A DNA stretch of 64,000 nt from Flavobacteriaceae bacterium. GTDB lineage: Bacteria > Bacteroidota > Bacteroidia > Flavobacteriales > Flavobacteriaceae. Position 1 is the first letter of the stretch; each line of letters opens with the position of its first letter. The position numbers and the translations under genes are program-made. Shown piece after piece: positions 17,027 through 25,930 of the stretch. The notes under the pieces are model-generated. The model searched no databases, was not told the DNA's origin, and saw only the letters and a list, made by a program, of their open reading frames with translations. The stretch spans positions 310,001 through 374,000 of the forward strand of contig CP046177.1 in assembly GCA_014075215.1 (NCBI GenBank), written 5' to 3'.

Positions 17027-17733
17027 GTTTTTCTTTCAGATCATTATAATTGTTAGCACCATCTGTTGTAGCCGATGACTTCCTGTCAATCGATTGGTCT
17101 ACATGTCCATTGGTGGTTTGTTTAGTAAGATTGTCTAACAATTTCATTTTGATATATCCTACTGTTTTATTGGGTTTGTGTTTGTACTTTTCTGAGGCTT
17201 CTACTTCTTTAGATTCAACCATGACTAATCTGCTGCCTGTTTTTGACTTCCTTTACCTCGTTTGTATTTACCATCATTCTCTGCTAACTCTACAGCAATT
17301 CGCTCACGATCTTCTTTATTGGGGACAATCTCAAAGAAACCTTCATCAAGCTCTACTTGATCACTAAGTCTATAGTTATCATCTCTCTTTCCCATGGCAT
17401 GACGTATCTTATGAAGCATATACCATATGGGCTCATAATAAGCATCCCCTAGTTGACGCTGTACCTCCAAAGCAGAGAAACTTTTCTTTGTACTGGTCAA
17501 TAAATCATTCCAAAATACCAATGAGTGATAGGGTAGCTGAGAGCCATGTAAAAGCGTACCACTCTTTAATGTGGTTCTATAGTTACACTTCTTACTGGGT
17601 ATTGACCTCGTGTGGATATCCAATAATGCTCTTGGTGCTGGCATCTCTTACAGGTGACACCCTTTTTATCTCTTTGGGATTTAAAATGTGCTTTACAGCT
17701 TGCTTCGTGTGGAAATTCCTTGAAAAAATTCAT
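17027..17733 (-). pseudogene. IS1595-family (ISXO2-like) transposase, broken
   Basis: From ATG 17733 the frame reads MNFFKEFPHEASCKAHFKSQ and a zinc-ribbon half CKRCQHQEHYW, then shifts. The next frame has TTLKSGTLLHGSQLPYHSLV, SALEVQRQLGD, HKIRHAMGKRD and VELDEGFFEI, the first catalytic Asp of ISXO2-like DDE domains. A second shift leads to KNPNKTVGYIKMKLL-like sequence, and the gene is finally cut by ISAon1-type copy 2 at 17026. Intact enzymes are about 300 residues. At least two frameshifts plus truncation make it a dead relic. Several forward ORFs across it are antisense shadows. Confidence 0.8.
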
Positions 17734-17812
17734 GAATCATCATAATATTAAATATCTAATAATCAGAAAGATACGGAAATTTATCGCTTTATACAAAGAT
17801 TCCGATAGTCAT

Positions 17813-17995
17813 TTAAAGTTTTGTTTCAGGGTAGGCGTGTCCACTTGTTGTTCTATGATATTTTAATCTTTGCTTATGAGTTCCTTGAATACCTAAGTAC
17901 ATTGAACTTAGTCTTTGCTGACCATCTAAAACTCCAATAATTTCAGGATATAGAAAATCTCCGGTTTTTCTTATATTATAAGGATTTCTTTCATC
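17813..17995 (-). pseudogene. DUF262 (GmrSD-like) fragment
   Basis: The minus frame reads NEFDERNPYNIRKTGDFL, then YPEIIGVLDGQQRLSSMYLG. DGQQRLSS is the hallmark nucleotide-binding motif of DUF262 proteins, many of which are type IV restriction (GmrSD) or defence proteins. Only about 55 residues remain; the N-terminus is cut by the MITE at 17996 and the C-terminus is missing as well. The apparent ORF start at 18154, with a signal-peptide-like leader, lies inside the MITE and is an artefact. Confidence 0.65.
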
Positions 17996-18152
17996 GAACT
18001 CATTTAAACTTCTTGGATTTAAGCGAAAATTAGAAGTTTTTAGATATGTTGAAAGCTTTTTTGAGTTGCATAGCGCTACGGAAGGAAAAAAAGATAAAAA
18101 CAGAGCTAAAAATAGCAATTTTTTAGCAAATTGAAAAAGTTTAAATGAGTTC
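17996..18152. repeat. MITE family 1, copy 1 (157 bp)
   Basis: The terminal inverted repeats are GAACTCATTTAAACTT (17996 onward) and AAGTTTAAATGAGTTC (ending 18152). The interior resembles the element at 37160-37312 along its length, sharing TTTAAGCGAAAATTAGAAG, GAGTTGCATAGC and GCGCTACGGAAG. It is too short to code for a transposase and sits at the edge of the DUF262 fragment. Confidence 0.7.
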
Positions 18153-18202
18153 ATTAGTAAAAACTATGCTATCAAACTATATAATATCAATTGAAACAAT
18201 TT

Positions 18203-18739
18203 TTATAAGCCGGTAGGTTTTCCATCCAGACTTTTTGTATTTTTATCTTTCCAATAGGCTTTTATTCCTGCTTCCCCTTTTTCAGTGGCCCAATCATTTA
18301 GCTGTTCCCGTTCACCAAGATACTCATAAAAAGGAATTGCCATTCCGCATGAAGTTAAAATACTCTCAATTTTAATATCAAAAATTTGTCGGGCACCCGG
18401 AATTTTTGGGAATAGCTTTTCTAAAGAGTTCCATGTTGCACTGTCAGGATAAATAGCACTTCCCTTCCCATAAATTCTCAGTATATTAGGAGCTCCTTCA
18501 AAAGCGCAAAGCATAATGATTATTCTAGGGTTTTCCAGTAAATGAGCAGCAGTTTCATTACCGCTCCCTGTAACATTTAACCAAACCAATCTATTGTAAT
18601 CTAATACTCTTAAGGAATCCATTCCTTTTGGAGAAATATTTATTCTGCCTTCTTTCGGAGCAGTAGCTACAAAAAATATTTTTTGAGCTTTAATAAAAGT
18701 TTGTAAACTGGGGTTTAAAGAAGTATATAGTTTTGCCAT
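18203..18739 (-). CDS. Pyridoxamine 5'-phosphate oxidase-family protein (FMN-binding split barrel)
   Basis: This 178-residue protein has the split-barrel flavin fold: KIFFVATAPKEGRINISPKG (strand and phosphate-binding region), RLVWLNVTGSGNETAAHLLE, and RIIIMLCAFEGAPNILRIYG. A C-terminal region of about 60 residues (SCGMAIPFYEYLGEREQLND) marks a subgroup of small general-stress or F420/FMN-dependent proteins, not PdxH itself. The true substrate is unknown; it may bind FMN, heme or F420. No signal peptide is seen. The gene lies between the mobile scrap region and pheS, facing the same way as pheS, and looks intact. Confidence 0.85.
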   Translation of the reverse strand: MAKLYTSLNPSLQTFIKAQKIFFVATAPKEGRINISPKGMDSLRVLDYNRLVWLNVTGSGNETAAHLLENPRIIIMLCAFEGAPNILRIYGKGSAIYPDSATWNSLEKLFPKIPGARQIFDIKIESILTSCGMAIPFYEYLGEREQLNDWATEKGEAGIKAYWKDKNTKSLDGKPTGL

Positions 18740-18801
18740 TAATATGGAATTTGCAGAACTAAATTACAAATTATGAACCAATATTCTTTTTATTTTTAAC
18801 A

Positions 18802-19821
18802 TTAAATAACAGATTTAAATTGCTCTAGAAAACGTACATCATTTTCATAAAACATCCTAATGTCGGGGATTTGATACAATAACATAGCAATACGCTCAAT
18901 TCCCATCCCAAAAGCATAGCCACTATAAATGGTCGAGTCAATTTTACAGTTTTCCAAAACATTGGGGTCTACCATTCCGCAACCCATAATCTCCAGCCAA
19001 CCTGTTCCTTTAGTAATTCTATAATCGGTTTCCGTTTCCAAACCCCAATAAATATCTACTTCGGCACTAGGTTCGGTAAAAGGGAAATAGGAAGGGCGTA
19101 ATCGGATCTTAGATTTTCCAAACATTTCTTTGGTAAAGTACAAAAGCATCTGTTTTAAATCGGCAAAAGAAACATCGGTATCTATATACAGTACTTCGAC
19201 CTGGTGAAATATACAATGTGCTCTGGCAGAAATATCTTCGTTTCTAAAAACACGCCCGGGAGAAATAGTTCGTATAGGAGGTTTGTAATTTTCCATATAA
19301 CGAATCTGTACGGACGAAGTATGAGTCCTAAGTAAAATATCAGGATTTTTCTCAACAAAAAAAGTATCCTGCATATCTCTGGCCGGATGATACTCGGGTA
19401 AATTTAATGCTGAAAAATTATGCCAGTCATCCTCAATTTCAGGGCCTTCGGAAACGGTAAAACCAACCCTGTTAAATATCTCAATAATTTGATTTCTAAC
19501 TATAGATATCGGGTGACGGACTCCTAATTCTATAGGTTCGGGAGGTCTGGATAAATCACCATAAATACCAGCATCTTTAACAGAGCTTTCAATTGCTCCA
19601 GTTAAAGAAATTACTTTTTGTTCCACGCTGTTTTTTAATTCATTTAAGGCCTTCCCAAAATCTTTTCTAAGCACAGCATCCACATTCTTAAATTCGGCAA
19701 AAAGATTTTTTAATAATCCCTTACTCCCTAAATATTTAATTCTAAAAGCTTCTACTTCTTCTTTTGAATCAGTGCGAAATCCTTTTACCTCTTCTACCAA
19801 TCCTTTTATTTTATCTAACAT
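18802..19821 (-). CDS. pheS: Phenylalanine--tRNA ligase alpha subunit
   Basis: The ORF can begin at 19830 (MLLMLDKIKG), but the ATG at 19821 (MLDKIKGLVEEVKGF) gives the usual 339 residues and is preferred. The N-terminal coiled coil (about 1-90) contacts tRNA. The class II catalytic core follows, with ILLRTHTSSVQIRYM, the motif 2 region RTISPGRVFRNEDISARAHC, FPFTEPSAEVDIYWG, and motif 3 GYAFGMGIERIAML. The enzyme is an alpha2-beta2 heterotetramer charging tRNA-Phe; pheT is not in the window. Length and motifs are normal. Confidence 0.95.
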   Translation of the reverse strand: MLDKIKGLVEEVKGFRTDSKEEVEAFRIKYLGSKGLLKNLFAEFKNVDAVLRKDFGKALNELKNSVEQKVISLTGAIESSVKDAGIYGDLSRPPEPIELGVRHPISIVRNQIIEIFNRVGFTVSEGPEIEDDWHNFSALNLPEYHPARDMQDTFFVEKNPDILLRTHTSSVQIRYMENYKPPIRTISPGRVFRNEDISARAHCIFHQVEVLYIDTDVSFADLKQMLLYFTKEMFGKSKIRLRPSYFPFTEPSAEVDIYWGLETETDYRITKGTGWLEIMGCGMVDPNVLENCKIDSTIYSGYAFGMGIERIAMLLYQIPDIRMFYENDVRFLEQFKSVI

Positions 19822-19979
19822 TAGTAACAATCATAAAATAAGGGAGCAAATTTACGTTTTTTAAAAAAAATACATCCATGTTTTTGAAGGAAAGAGAAAA
19901 ATTTATCGAAATCGATTGAAATATGACATTTTAACTATCTAATAAGAAATAAAATTATTTTTAGACGTGTGTTTTTAGC

Positions 19980-19987
19980 TATCTTTG
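19980..19987 (+). promoter_or_regulatory. Promoter -7 box for gdhA
   Basis: TATCTTTG fits the Bacteroidetes -7 consensus TAnnTTTG and lies 41 bases before the gdhA start. The -33 box is not clear. Confidence 0.5.
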
Positions 19988-20027
19988 CAGCTTAAAAAAA
20001 TAAATTACTAAATTATTTAAAATATCA

Positions 20028-21371
20028 ATGGAGGCTAAAATCAATGCTTTTATGGATTTGGTGAAACAGAGAAATCACCATGAGCCTGAATTTATACAAG
20101 CCGTACAAGAAGTGGCAGAAACAGTAATTCCTTATATTGTAGAACATAAGATGTATCACGGGAAAAATATATTATTAAGAATGGTAGAGCCTGAAAGGTT
20201 GGTTTCTTTTAGGGTAAGCTGGGTAGATGATTCCGGAGAAATACAGGTTAATAGAGGATATAGAGTTCAAATGAACTCTGCAATTGGCCCTTATAAAGGA
20301 GGATTGCGTTTTCATCCGACAGTAAATGCAAGCATATTGAAATTTTTAGCCTTTGAACAAGTGTTTAAAAACTCATTGACCACCTTGCCCATGGGGGGTG
20401 GTAAAGGAGGTTCGGATTTTGATCCGAAAGGAAAATCTGATAATGAAGTGATGCGTTTTTGTCATGCTTTTATGAGTGAATTATTCAGGCATATAGGTCC
20501 AAATACGGATGTTCCTGCCGGGGACATTGGTGTCGGAGGAAGAGAAATTGGGTATATGTTTGGCATGTATAAAAAAATAAGAAATGAATTTACCGGTGTT
20601 TTAACAGGTAAAGGAGCTTCCTGGGGAGGCTCTTTAATCAGGCCGGAAGCAACAGGGTATGGAAATGTCTATTTTGCTGAAAACATGTTAAAAACAAAAG
20701 GAGATTCATTTAACGGAAAAAAAGTGGTTATTTCAGGTTCGGGAAATGTTGCACAATATGCAGCGGAAAAGGCAACGCAATTAGGGGCCAAAGTAATAAC
20801 TTTATCAGATTCTTCAGGATATATCTGTGATGAAGAAGGAATAGATGCTGAAAAATTAGCATTTGTAATGGATCTTAAAAATGTAAAAAGAGAAAGAATT
20901 TATAAATATGTTGAAAAATATCCTAGTGCAAAATTTGTAGAAGGAGAAAAACCTTGGTCTGTAACATGTGATATTGCCCTACCTTGTGCTACTCAAAATG
21001 AGTTAAACGGAAAAGAAGCAAAAACACTTGTAGCAAATGGCTGTGTGTGTGTAAGCGAAGGAGCAAATATGCCCTCAACATCGGAAGCAATTCACGAATT
21101 TCAAAAAGCAAACATATTATTTGCACCGGGAAAAGCTTCTAATGCAGGAGGGGTCGCAACCTCCGGTTTGGAAATGAGTCAGAACTCATTAAGACTAAGC
21201 TGGTCAAGAAAAGAGGTTGATGAAAGATTAATGGACATTATGAAAGATATTCATGATGCTTGTGTAGCACATGGAAAAAATGAAGACGGTTCCATAGATT
21301 ACATAAAAGGTGCTAATATTGCCGGTTTTGTAAAAGTTGCAGATGCTATGTTAGCACAGGGGATTGTGTAA
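20028..21371 (+). CDS. gdhA: NADP-specific glutamate dehydrogenase
   Basis: The 447 residues match the hexameric GdhA family in length and order. The N-terminal substrate domain contains GPYKGGLRFHPTVN, the catalytic Lys region PMGGGKGGSDFDPKGKSD, and DVPAGDIGVGGREIG. The Rossmann domain has VVISGSGNVAQYAAEKA, a variant of the dinucleotide motif. The C-terminal GANMPSTSEAI and APGKASNAGGVATSGLEMSQ are conserved. It converts 2-oxoglutarate and ammonia to glutamate. The gene is monocistronic, with a TATCTTTG promoter box upstream. A decayed copy of one 60-bp stretch occurs at 22855-22915. Confidence 0.95.
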   Translation: MEAKINAFMDLVKQRNHHEPEFIQAVQEVAETVIPYIVEHKMYHGKNILLRMVEPERLVSFRVSWVDDSGEIQVNRGYRVQMNSAIGPYKGGLRFHPTVNASILKFLAFEQVFKNSLTTLPMGGGKGGSDFDPKGKSDNEVMRFCHAFMSELFRHIGPNTDVPAGDIGVGGREIGYMFGMYKKIRNEFTGVLTGKGASWGGSLIRPEATGYGNVYFAENMLKTKGDSFNGKKVVISGSGNVAQYAAEKATQLGAKVITLSDSSGYICDEEGIDAEKLAFVMDLKNVKRERIYKYVEKYPSAKFVEGEKPWSVTCDIALPCATQNELNGKEAKTLVANGCVCVSEGANMPSTSEAIHEFQKANILFAPGKASNAGGVATSGLEMSQNSLRLSWSRKEVDERLMDIMKDIHDACVAHGKNEDGSIDYIKGANIAGFVKVADAMLAQGIV

Positions 21372-21431
21372 CCCACTTATGGGAGAAATGCCTTTAAATT
21401 TAATATTAATTTGGTTTCTAAGAAAAAAAAC

Positions 21432-21439
21432 TACCTTTG
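21432..21439 (+). promoter_or_regulatory. Promoter -7 box upstream of the FISUMP gene
   Basis: TACCTTTG fits TAnnTTTG. It is 110 bases ahead of the next ATG, with a MITE-end-like sequence in between. Confidence 0.35.
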
Positions 21440-21460
21440 CCCGTTAGTCTATTTATATTA

Positions 21461-21500
21461 GAGACCTTTGCAGAATTGATCTGTATACCGGAATTAGTAT
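21461..21500. repeat. MITE family 2, partial copy
   Basis: GAGACCTTTGCAG followed by AATTGATCTGTAT and ACCGGAAT resembles the left end and a later block of the elements at 46589 and 60454. The right end is missing. It is either a deleted copy or one insertion end. Confidence 0.45.
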
Positions 21501-21548
21501 AAATATACTTAAAGAGTATTTTTGTAATATAATAATTAATTAAAAGGG

Positions 21549-22854
21549 ATGAAAAAAATAATTATTTGTTTTTTATGTATTGTTGTGAATGCTGTAAGTT
21601 ATGGACAAATTGCCATTGGTACAACGACTCCTAGTCCTTCTGCCGTTCTGGATGTAAACAGTACCACCCAAGGCTTTTTACCACCAAGAATGACAAAAGC
21701 TCAAATAGATGCCATTGCATCACCTGCCGAAGGGCTTATTGTATATTGTACGAATTGCAATGCAAAAGGACTTTACCTTAACAATGGAAATGAGTTTCTA
21801 AACGTGACAAGTGGCACGAGTATTTTTGCCTCAGAGGTGGCTGCTATTGTGGCTGCGTCTGATAATCCTGCAGATGGCAATCCGAGTATAGCTGATCTGA
21901 CCAGTGCGGGTTTAACAGGCTTGGTAGCAGGAAATCTGGGAGCTTATGAAATCGCTATTGATGCAGCTACTCCTGCTCCTACAACAGTTGCAGAATTGCA
22001 AACCATTATTAATAATGTAAATGTAAGTGAAGCAAGTGCTGCTGTTTTAGCTCAAATCAGTAGTGATGAGGATAGCGCTACTCAAAACTCAACAGTAACC
22101 ATAGCACAACTAAACCTGATTGTACCTGCTTTGACAGGAATAAATGCTGCCAATGAAACAGCATATAGAAATTATATAGATGCCAATCCCAACAGCTTCT
22201 CCAGTCCTGCAACACAGACAGAAGTACAGGCAATGATACTTTTAGTGAACAATTCATCGACCGTTTCAACAGTTGTCGGAGCCGGAGGCGGCATTTTTAT
22301 GGACCGAAATTTAGGAGCTACTCAGGTTGCTACAAGTTCCAATGACAGTAATGCTTTCGGAGACTTATCAATGGGGTAGAAATACCGACGGACATCAGTC
22401 CAGAAGTCCCTTGAGTGCTCAAAGTGGCGGACCTGTAGCCAGTGGCAGCGAAGGATCTAATTTTATACTAGCTTCTGCTACCAGTGATTGGTTAAGTACA
22501 CGTGATGATACACGTTGGAACGGGGATACCAAAGGATCACATGATCCTTGTCCTGATAGTTTTAGAGTTCCTACCGAAGCAGAATGGCAAACAGAATTTG
22601 CTGCGTGGAGTACCAATAATGCTGCGGGTGCTTTTAGCAGCCCTTTAAAATTAACTACTGCAGGACGTCGCCATCCAAGTTTAGGTTCTCTTGAGCACCT
22701 TAGTGAAGGTTACTATTGGTCAAGTACAGCTAATTCTAACCCAGGATACGGAGCTGCCAGTATATTAATGTTTAGTTCAAGTAGTGCATCCTTTAACCTT
22801 AATTTCTCAAGAACCTATGGTATGCCCGTACGCTGTATCTATGATTCAAATTAA
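21549..22854 (+). pseudogene. Secreted FISUMP-domain surface protein, frameshifted
   Basis: A signal peptide (MKKIIICFLCIVVNAVSYG) is followed by the flavobacterial surface-protein start IAIGTTTPSPSAVLDVNS, then GFLPPRMTKAQIDAI. Helical Ala/Thr-rich modules cover about 95-245 (NPSIADLTSAGLTGL, VAELQTIINNVNVSEA). Then comes a Fibrobacter-succinogenes-major-paralogous domain, GIFMDRNLGAT through HDPCPDSFRVPTEAEWQ to GYYWSS and MPVRCIYDSN. The frame breaks near 22365, where GACTTATCAATGG lacks two bases compared with the expected GDLYQWGRNTDG. Without the shift the protein would be about 435 residues. Either the gene is dead, the TA repeat varies in length, or the read is wrong. It was probably exported to the cell surface. 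Confidence 0.75.
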
Positions 22855-22915
22855 GAAAAAAGATCATCTTGGTCTGTAAAATGCGATATTGCCTACCTTG
22901 TGCATCTCAAAAATG
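22855..22915 (+). repeat. Decayed partial duplicate of gdhA
   Basis: The sequence CTTGGTCTGTAAAATGCGAT, then ATTGCCTACCTTGTGC and CTCAAAAATGAG, closely follows gdhA at about 20950-21002 with a few substitutions and single-base gaps. No reading frame survives. It suggests an old duplication of the gdhA 3' region, later replaced by the FISUMP gene. Confidence 0.6.
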
Positions 22916-23006
22916 AGAGTTTGCAAATCAATAACTGCGGGATCTCCATTAAATTTTCCGGGTCGGTAAGTTCTTTTATAAACATAAAGTTTTGTAGATT
23001 TATTGG

Positions 23007-24089
23007 GTGAATGAAACCACTCAATATCGAAAAATCATTCATATAGATATGGATGCATTTTATGCTTCCGTAGAACAATCAGATCGTCCCGAATTAAGAG
23101 AAAAGCCGGTTGCCGTAGGCGGAGGAGAAACCCGGGGTGTGGTATCGGCAGCCAGTTATGAAGCTCGTGAATTTGGTGTTCGATCTGCCATGAGCGGAGT
23201 ATTGGCAAAACAAAAATGTCCGCATATCATTTTTGTAAAACCTCGATTTGAGCGCTATAAAGAAATTTCTTCAAAAGTCAGAGAAATTTTTTATGAGTAT
23301 ACAGATTTAGTAGAACCACTCTCATTGGACGAGGCCTATTTAGATGTAACTGAAAACAAAAAAGGAAATCCGTCAGCGAGTTTGATTGCCCGGGAAATTC
23401 GAGATCGGATTTATGAAAAACTACAATTAAGAGCATCCGCAGGAATTTCAATCAATAAATTTTTAGCAAAAATTGCTTCTGATATTAATAAGCCTAACGG
23501 GCAAAAAACCATCAACCCGGAAGAAGTGCTCTCTTTTTTAGAGAAACTTCCCGTAAGTAAGTTTTACGGTGTGGGAAAAGTTACTGCAGCAAAAATGCAC
23601 AACCTGGGAATATTTACCGGTCTCGACTTAAAACAAAAAACATTGGAAGAGCTTACAAAGCTTTTCGGAAAATCAGGAAAATCTTATTATTATATTGTGA
23701 GAGGCATTCACCATAGTAAAGTAAAACCGGATCGAATCCGAAAATCCATTGCTGCCGAAAGAACATTTTTTGACAATATTTCTTCGGAAATTTTTATGCT
23801 GGAAAAACTAAACAAAATTGCAGAAGAGTTGGAAAAAAGAATGGTTGACTCAGAAACCAAAGGGAAAACCATTACACTAAAAATAAAATATAGTGACTTT
23901 ACACAACAGACCAGAAGCAAAACCATTCATCGATTCATTCAAAAAAAAGAAGCTATTATGGCGATTGTAGAAGAACTACTATATCAAGAAAAATTAAAAA
24001 ACTCTGTCCGGTTACTGGGTATTTCTTTTTCTAATTTAGACACGGAAAAAAAAGAACCTATATGGGTACAATTGCAATTTGATTTTTAA
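23007..24089 (+). CDS. dinB: DNA polymerase IV (Y-family)
   Basis: The 360 residues show the Y-family palm HIDMDAFYASVEQSDRPELR (metal-binding Asp near residues 12 and 14) and LVEPLSLDEAYLDVTENKKG (Asp and Glu near 108-109). Helix-hairpin-helix KFYGVGKVTAAKMHNLG follows, then a little-finger domain (about 240-345). The C-terminal tail EPIWVQLQFDF resembles a beta-clamp-binding motif. It performs translesion and mutagenic synthesis. The start at 23007 (MNETTQYRKIIHIDM) fits the family. The gene is intact and lies 51 bp before the broken GNAT gene. Confidence 0.95.
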   Translation: MNETTQYRKIIHIDMDAFYASVEQSDRPELREKPVAVGGGETRGVVSAASYEAREFGVRSAMSGVLAKQKCPHIIFVKPRFERYKEISSKVREIFYEYTDLVEPLSLDEAYLDVTENKKGNPSASLIAREIRDRIYEKLQLRASAGISINKFLAKIASDINKPNGQKTINPEEVLSFLEKLPVSKFYGVGKVTAAKMHNLGIFTGLDLKQKTLEELTKLFGKSGKSYYYIVRGIHHSKVKPDRIRKSIAAERTFFDNISSEIFMLEKLNKIAEELEKRMVDSETKGKTITLKIKYSDFTQQTRSKTIHRFIQKKEAIMAIVEELLYQEKLKNSVRLLGISFSNLDTEKKEPIWVQLQFDF

Positions 24090-24352
24090 AAAATAAAACC
24101 GTTTGGATTGGATACTATAATGAGAAAATAAAACCTAAATATGAAGCTTACGATCATCAGAACTAATCATACAAACATCCATTTTATCAACTTGGTCAAA
24201 GAACTCGACGACTATTTAAAAATAGCCGACCTTTAGATTAGCAAATAGAAATAATTACTTAAAATAAAAACATAATAGTTATGATGAAATTTCTTTTTTT
24301 GCTTCTTTTTTTCTTTGTTAATAACTCTTATTTTGTTGATAACCAAAAACAC

Positions 24353-24494
24353 AAAAGAACGGAGTGAACTTTAGCGGCCAGCTAGCTTTTTAGAGCCATC
24401 CCCCGTATTAGTCTCCGTTCTTTTTAAAAGTTACTTAGAACCATATAGAATTTCAGTTTCTGCCCTTATTAAAGGTCTTAGTTTAAGTAACTAT
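24353..24494 (+). ncRNA. Predicted IS110 bridge RNA, copy 2
   Basis: Same sequence and structure as the copy 1 RNA, with stem 1 at 24354-24364/24413-24423 and stem 2 at 24429-24437/24484-24492. The C-rich stretch ATCCCCCG in the 3' side of loop 1 can pair with the CGGGG that begins the right target of this copy, which fits a right target guide. Confidence 0.7.
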
Positions 24495-24517
24495 TATTAA
24501 TATCTAATTACAAAATT

Positions 24518-25513
24518 ATGAAAACAAATGAAATTATCGGAATCGATGTCAGTAAATTATTAATTGATGTTTGTATCTATTCTAAACAAATTGTTCAACA
24601 GTTTGAGAACAGTAAATCTGGATTTAAATTAATGCTAAAGTGGAGTTTTAAAAATTCGTCTTTCTCTAAAGAAGAAACCATGTTTGTATTTGAACATACA
24701 GGAATGTACTCTCATTTATTATCTGTGTCTTTAACTGAACAAAAATTATCTTTTTTCATAGCTTCTGGTTTAGAAATTAAAAGATCTATTGGTATTGCTC
24801 GTGGAAAGGATGACCAAATTGATGCCAAACGCATTGCTCTATATGGGTATCGATTAAAAGAAGAACTTAAACCCAGTAAGCTACCTAAAAGAAGTATATT
24901 ACAACTAAAAAGTCTCTTATCTTTAAGGACAAAACTTAACAAACAAAGAGCTGGTTTTAAAGTTACTTTGAAAGAACAAAAAAGAATTTATAAAGCAAAA
25001 GAGTATAAAATAATCTTTGACGTTCAACAAAAAATGATTGCAGAACTAACCAAACAAATACACAAGATTAATACTCAAATGCAAGCTATTATTGACCAAA
25101 ATATAATGTTAAAAGAAACCTATAAACTTGTTACTAGTGTTAAAGGTATAGGAATGCAAACTGCTATAATGATGATTGTGTTTACTGACAATTTTTCAAA
25201 ATTTGAAAACTGGAGAAAGTTTGCCTCTTATTGTGGTGTTGCTCCTTTTCCTTACCAATCTGGAACTAGTATTAAAGGACGTACAAAAGTCTCTCATTTG
25301 GCTAATAAAAAATTGAAAGCAATTATTAATATGTGCGCTATTTCTGCTATACAACATAACCCAGAAATGAAATTATACTATCATAAAAGAATAAAACAAG
25401 GCAAAAGTAAAATGAGTACCGTTAACATTATTAGAAACAAATTAATAGCAAGAGTGTTTGCCGTTGTCAAACGACAAACACCCTATGTAGATACTTTTAA
25501 ATTTGCTGCATAA
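24518..25513 (+). CDS. IS110-family transposase (DEDD recombinase), copy 2
   Basis: The 331-residue product is identical to that of copy 1, with the same DEDD residues and C-terminal serine domain. Two identical intact copies in different targets imply recent transposition and a functional enzyme. The start ATG at 24518 follows the predicted bridge RNA by about 24 bases, so RNA and mRNA probably share a promoter within the element's left end. Confidence 0.92.
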   Translation: MKTNEIIGIDVSKLLIDVCIYSKQIVQQFENSKSGFKLMLKWSFKNSSFSKEETMFVFEHTGMYSHLLSVSLTEQKLSFFIASGLEIKRSIGIARGKDDQIDAKRIALYGYRLKEELKPSKLPKRSILQLKSLLSLRTKLNKQRAGFKVTLKEQKRIYKAKEYKIIFDVQQKMIAELTKQIHKINTQMQAIIDQNIMLKETYKLVTSVKGIGMQTAIMMIVFTDNFSKFENWRKFASYCGVAPFPYQSGTSIKGRTKVSHLANKKLKAIINMCAISAIQHNPEMKLYYHKRIKQGKSKMSTVNIIRNKLIARVFAVVKRQTPYVDTFKFAA

Positions 25514-25930
25514 ATTAGTAAAAATAATATCTCAACTTTTACTTGTTTTTATCATAGAATACGGGGAAGATCATGATTTTTACAATCAGTTTAATGGTTT
25601 GGATAATATAAAGTATGCCATTATTGCTTATGTCAATAATAGTAATAAACCGGTAGGTTGCGGAGGTTTTAGAAAATTTAATGATGAATCTGTGGAGCTA
25701 AAAAGAATGTATGTAAAATCCAGCTACAGAAGATTCGGAATTGCCGGAAAAATATTAAGCTCATTAGAAATTTGGGCTAAAGAAAAAGGGTTTAAAAAAT
25801 GCATCATGGAAACCGGAAACCGGCAAATAGAAGCGTTAAAATTTTATCAAAAATCGGGTTATCAAAGAATTGCAAATTATGGGCCATATACTCAAATAAG
25901 CAACAGTAATTGTTTTGAAAAAATACTGTG

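Larger units (their letters stand above)
24231..25562 (+). mobile_element. IS110-family element, copy 2
   Basis: The 1332-bp sequence appears identical to copy 1. The boundaries are fixed by restoration of the GNAT frame: AATAGCCGAC directly followed by GGGGAAGATC. Both insertion sites read C then GG at the junction. Confidence 0.92.

Noticed and set aside
17050..17367. A 105-residue plus-strand ORF
   Set aside because: It is antisense to the IS1595 transposase relic and shows no family features.
17813..18154. A 113-residue ORF with a signal peptide (MNSFKLFQFAKKLLFLALFL)
   Set aside because: The leader lies in the MITE at 17996-18152 and is joined by chance to the DUF262 remnant.
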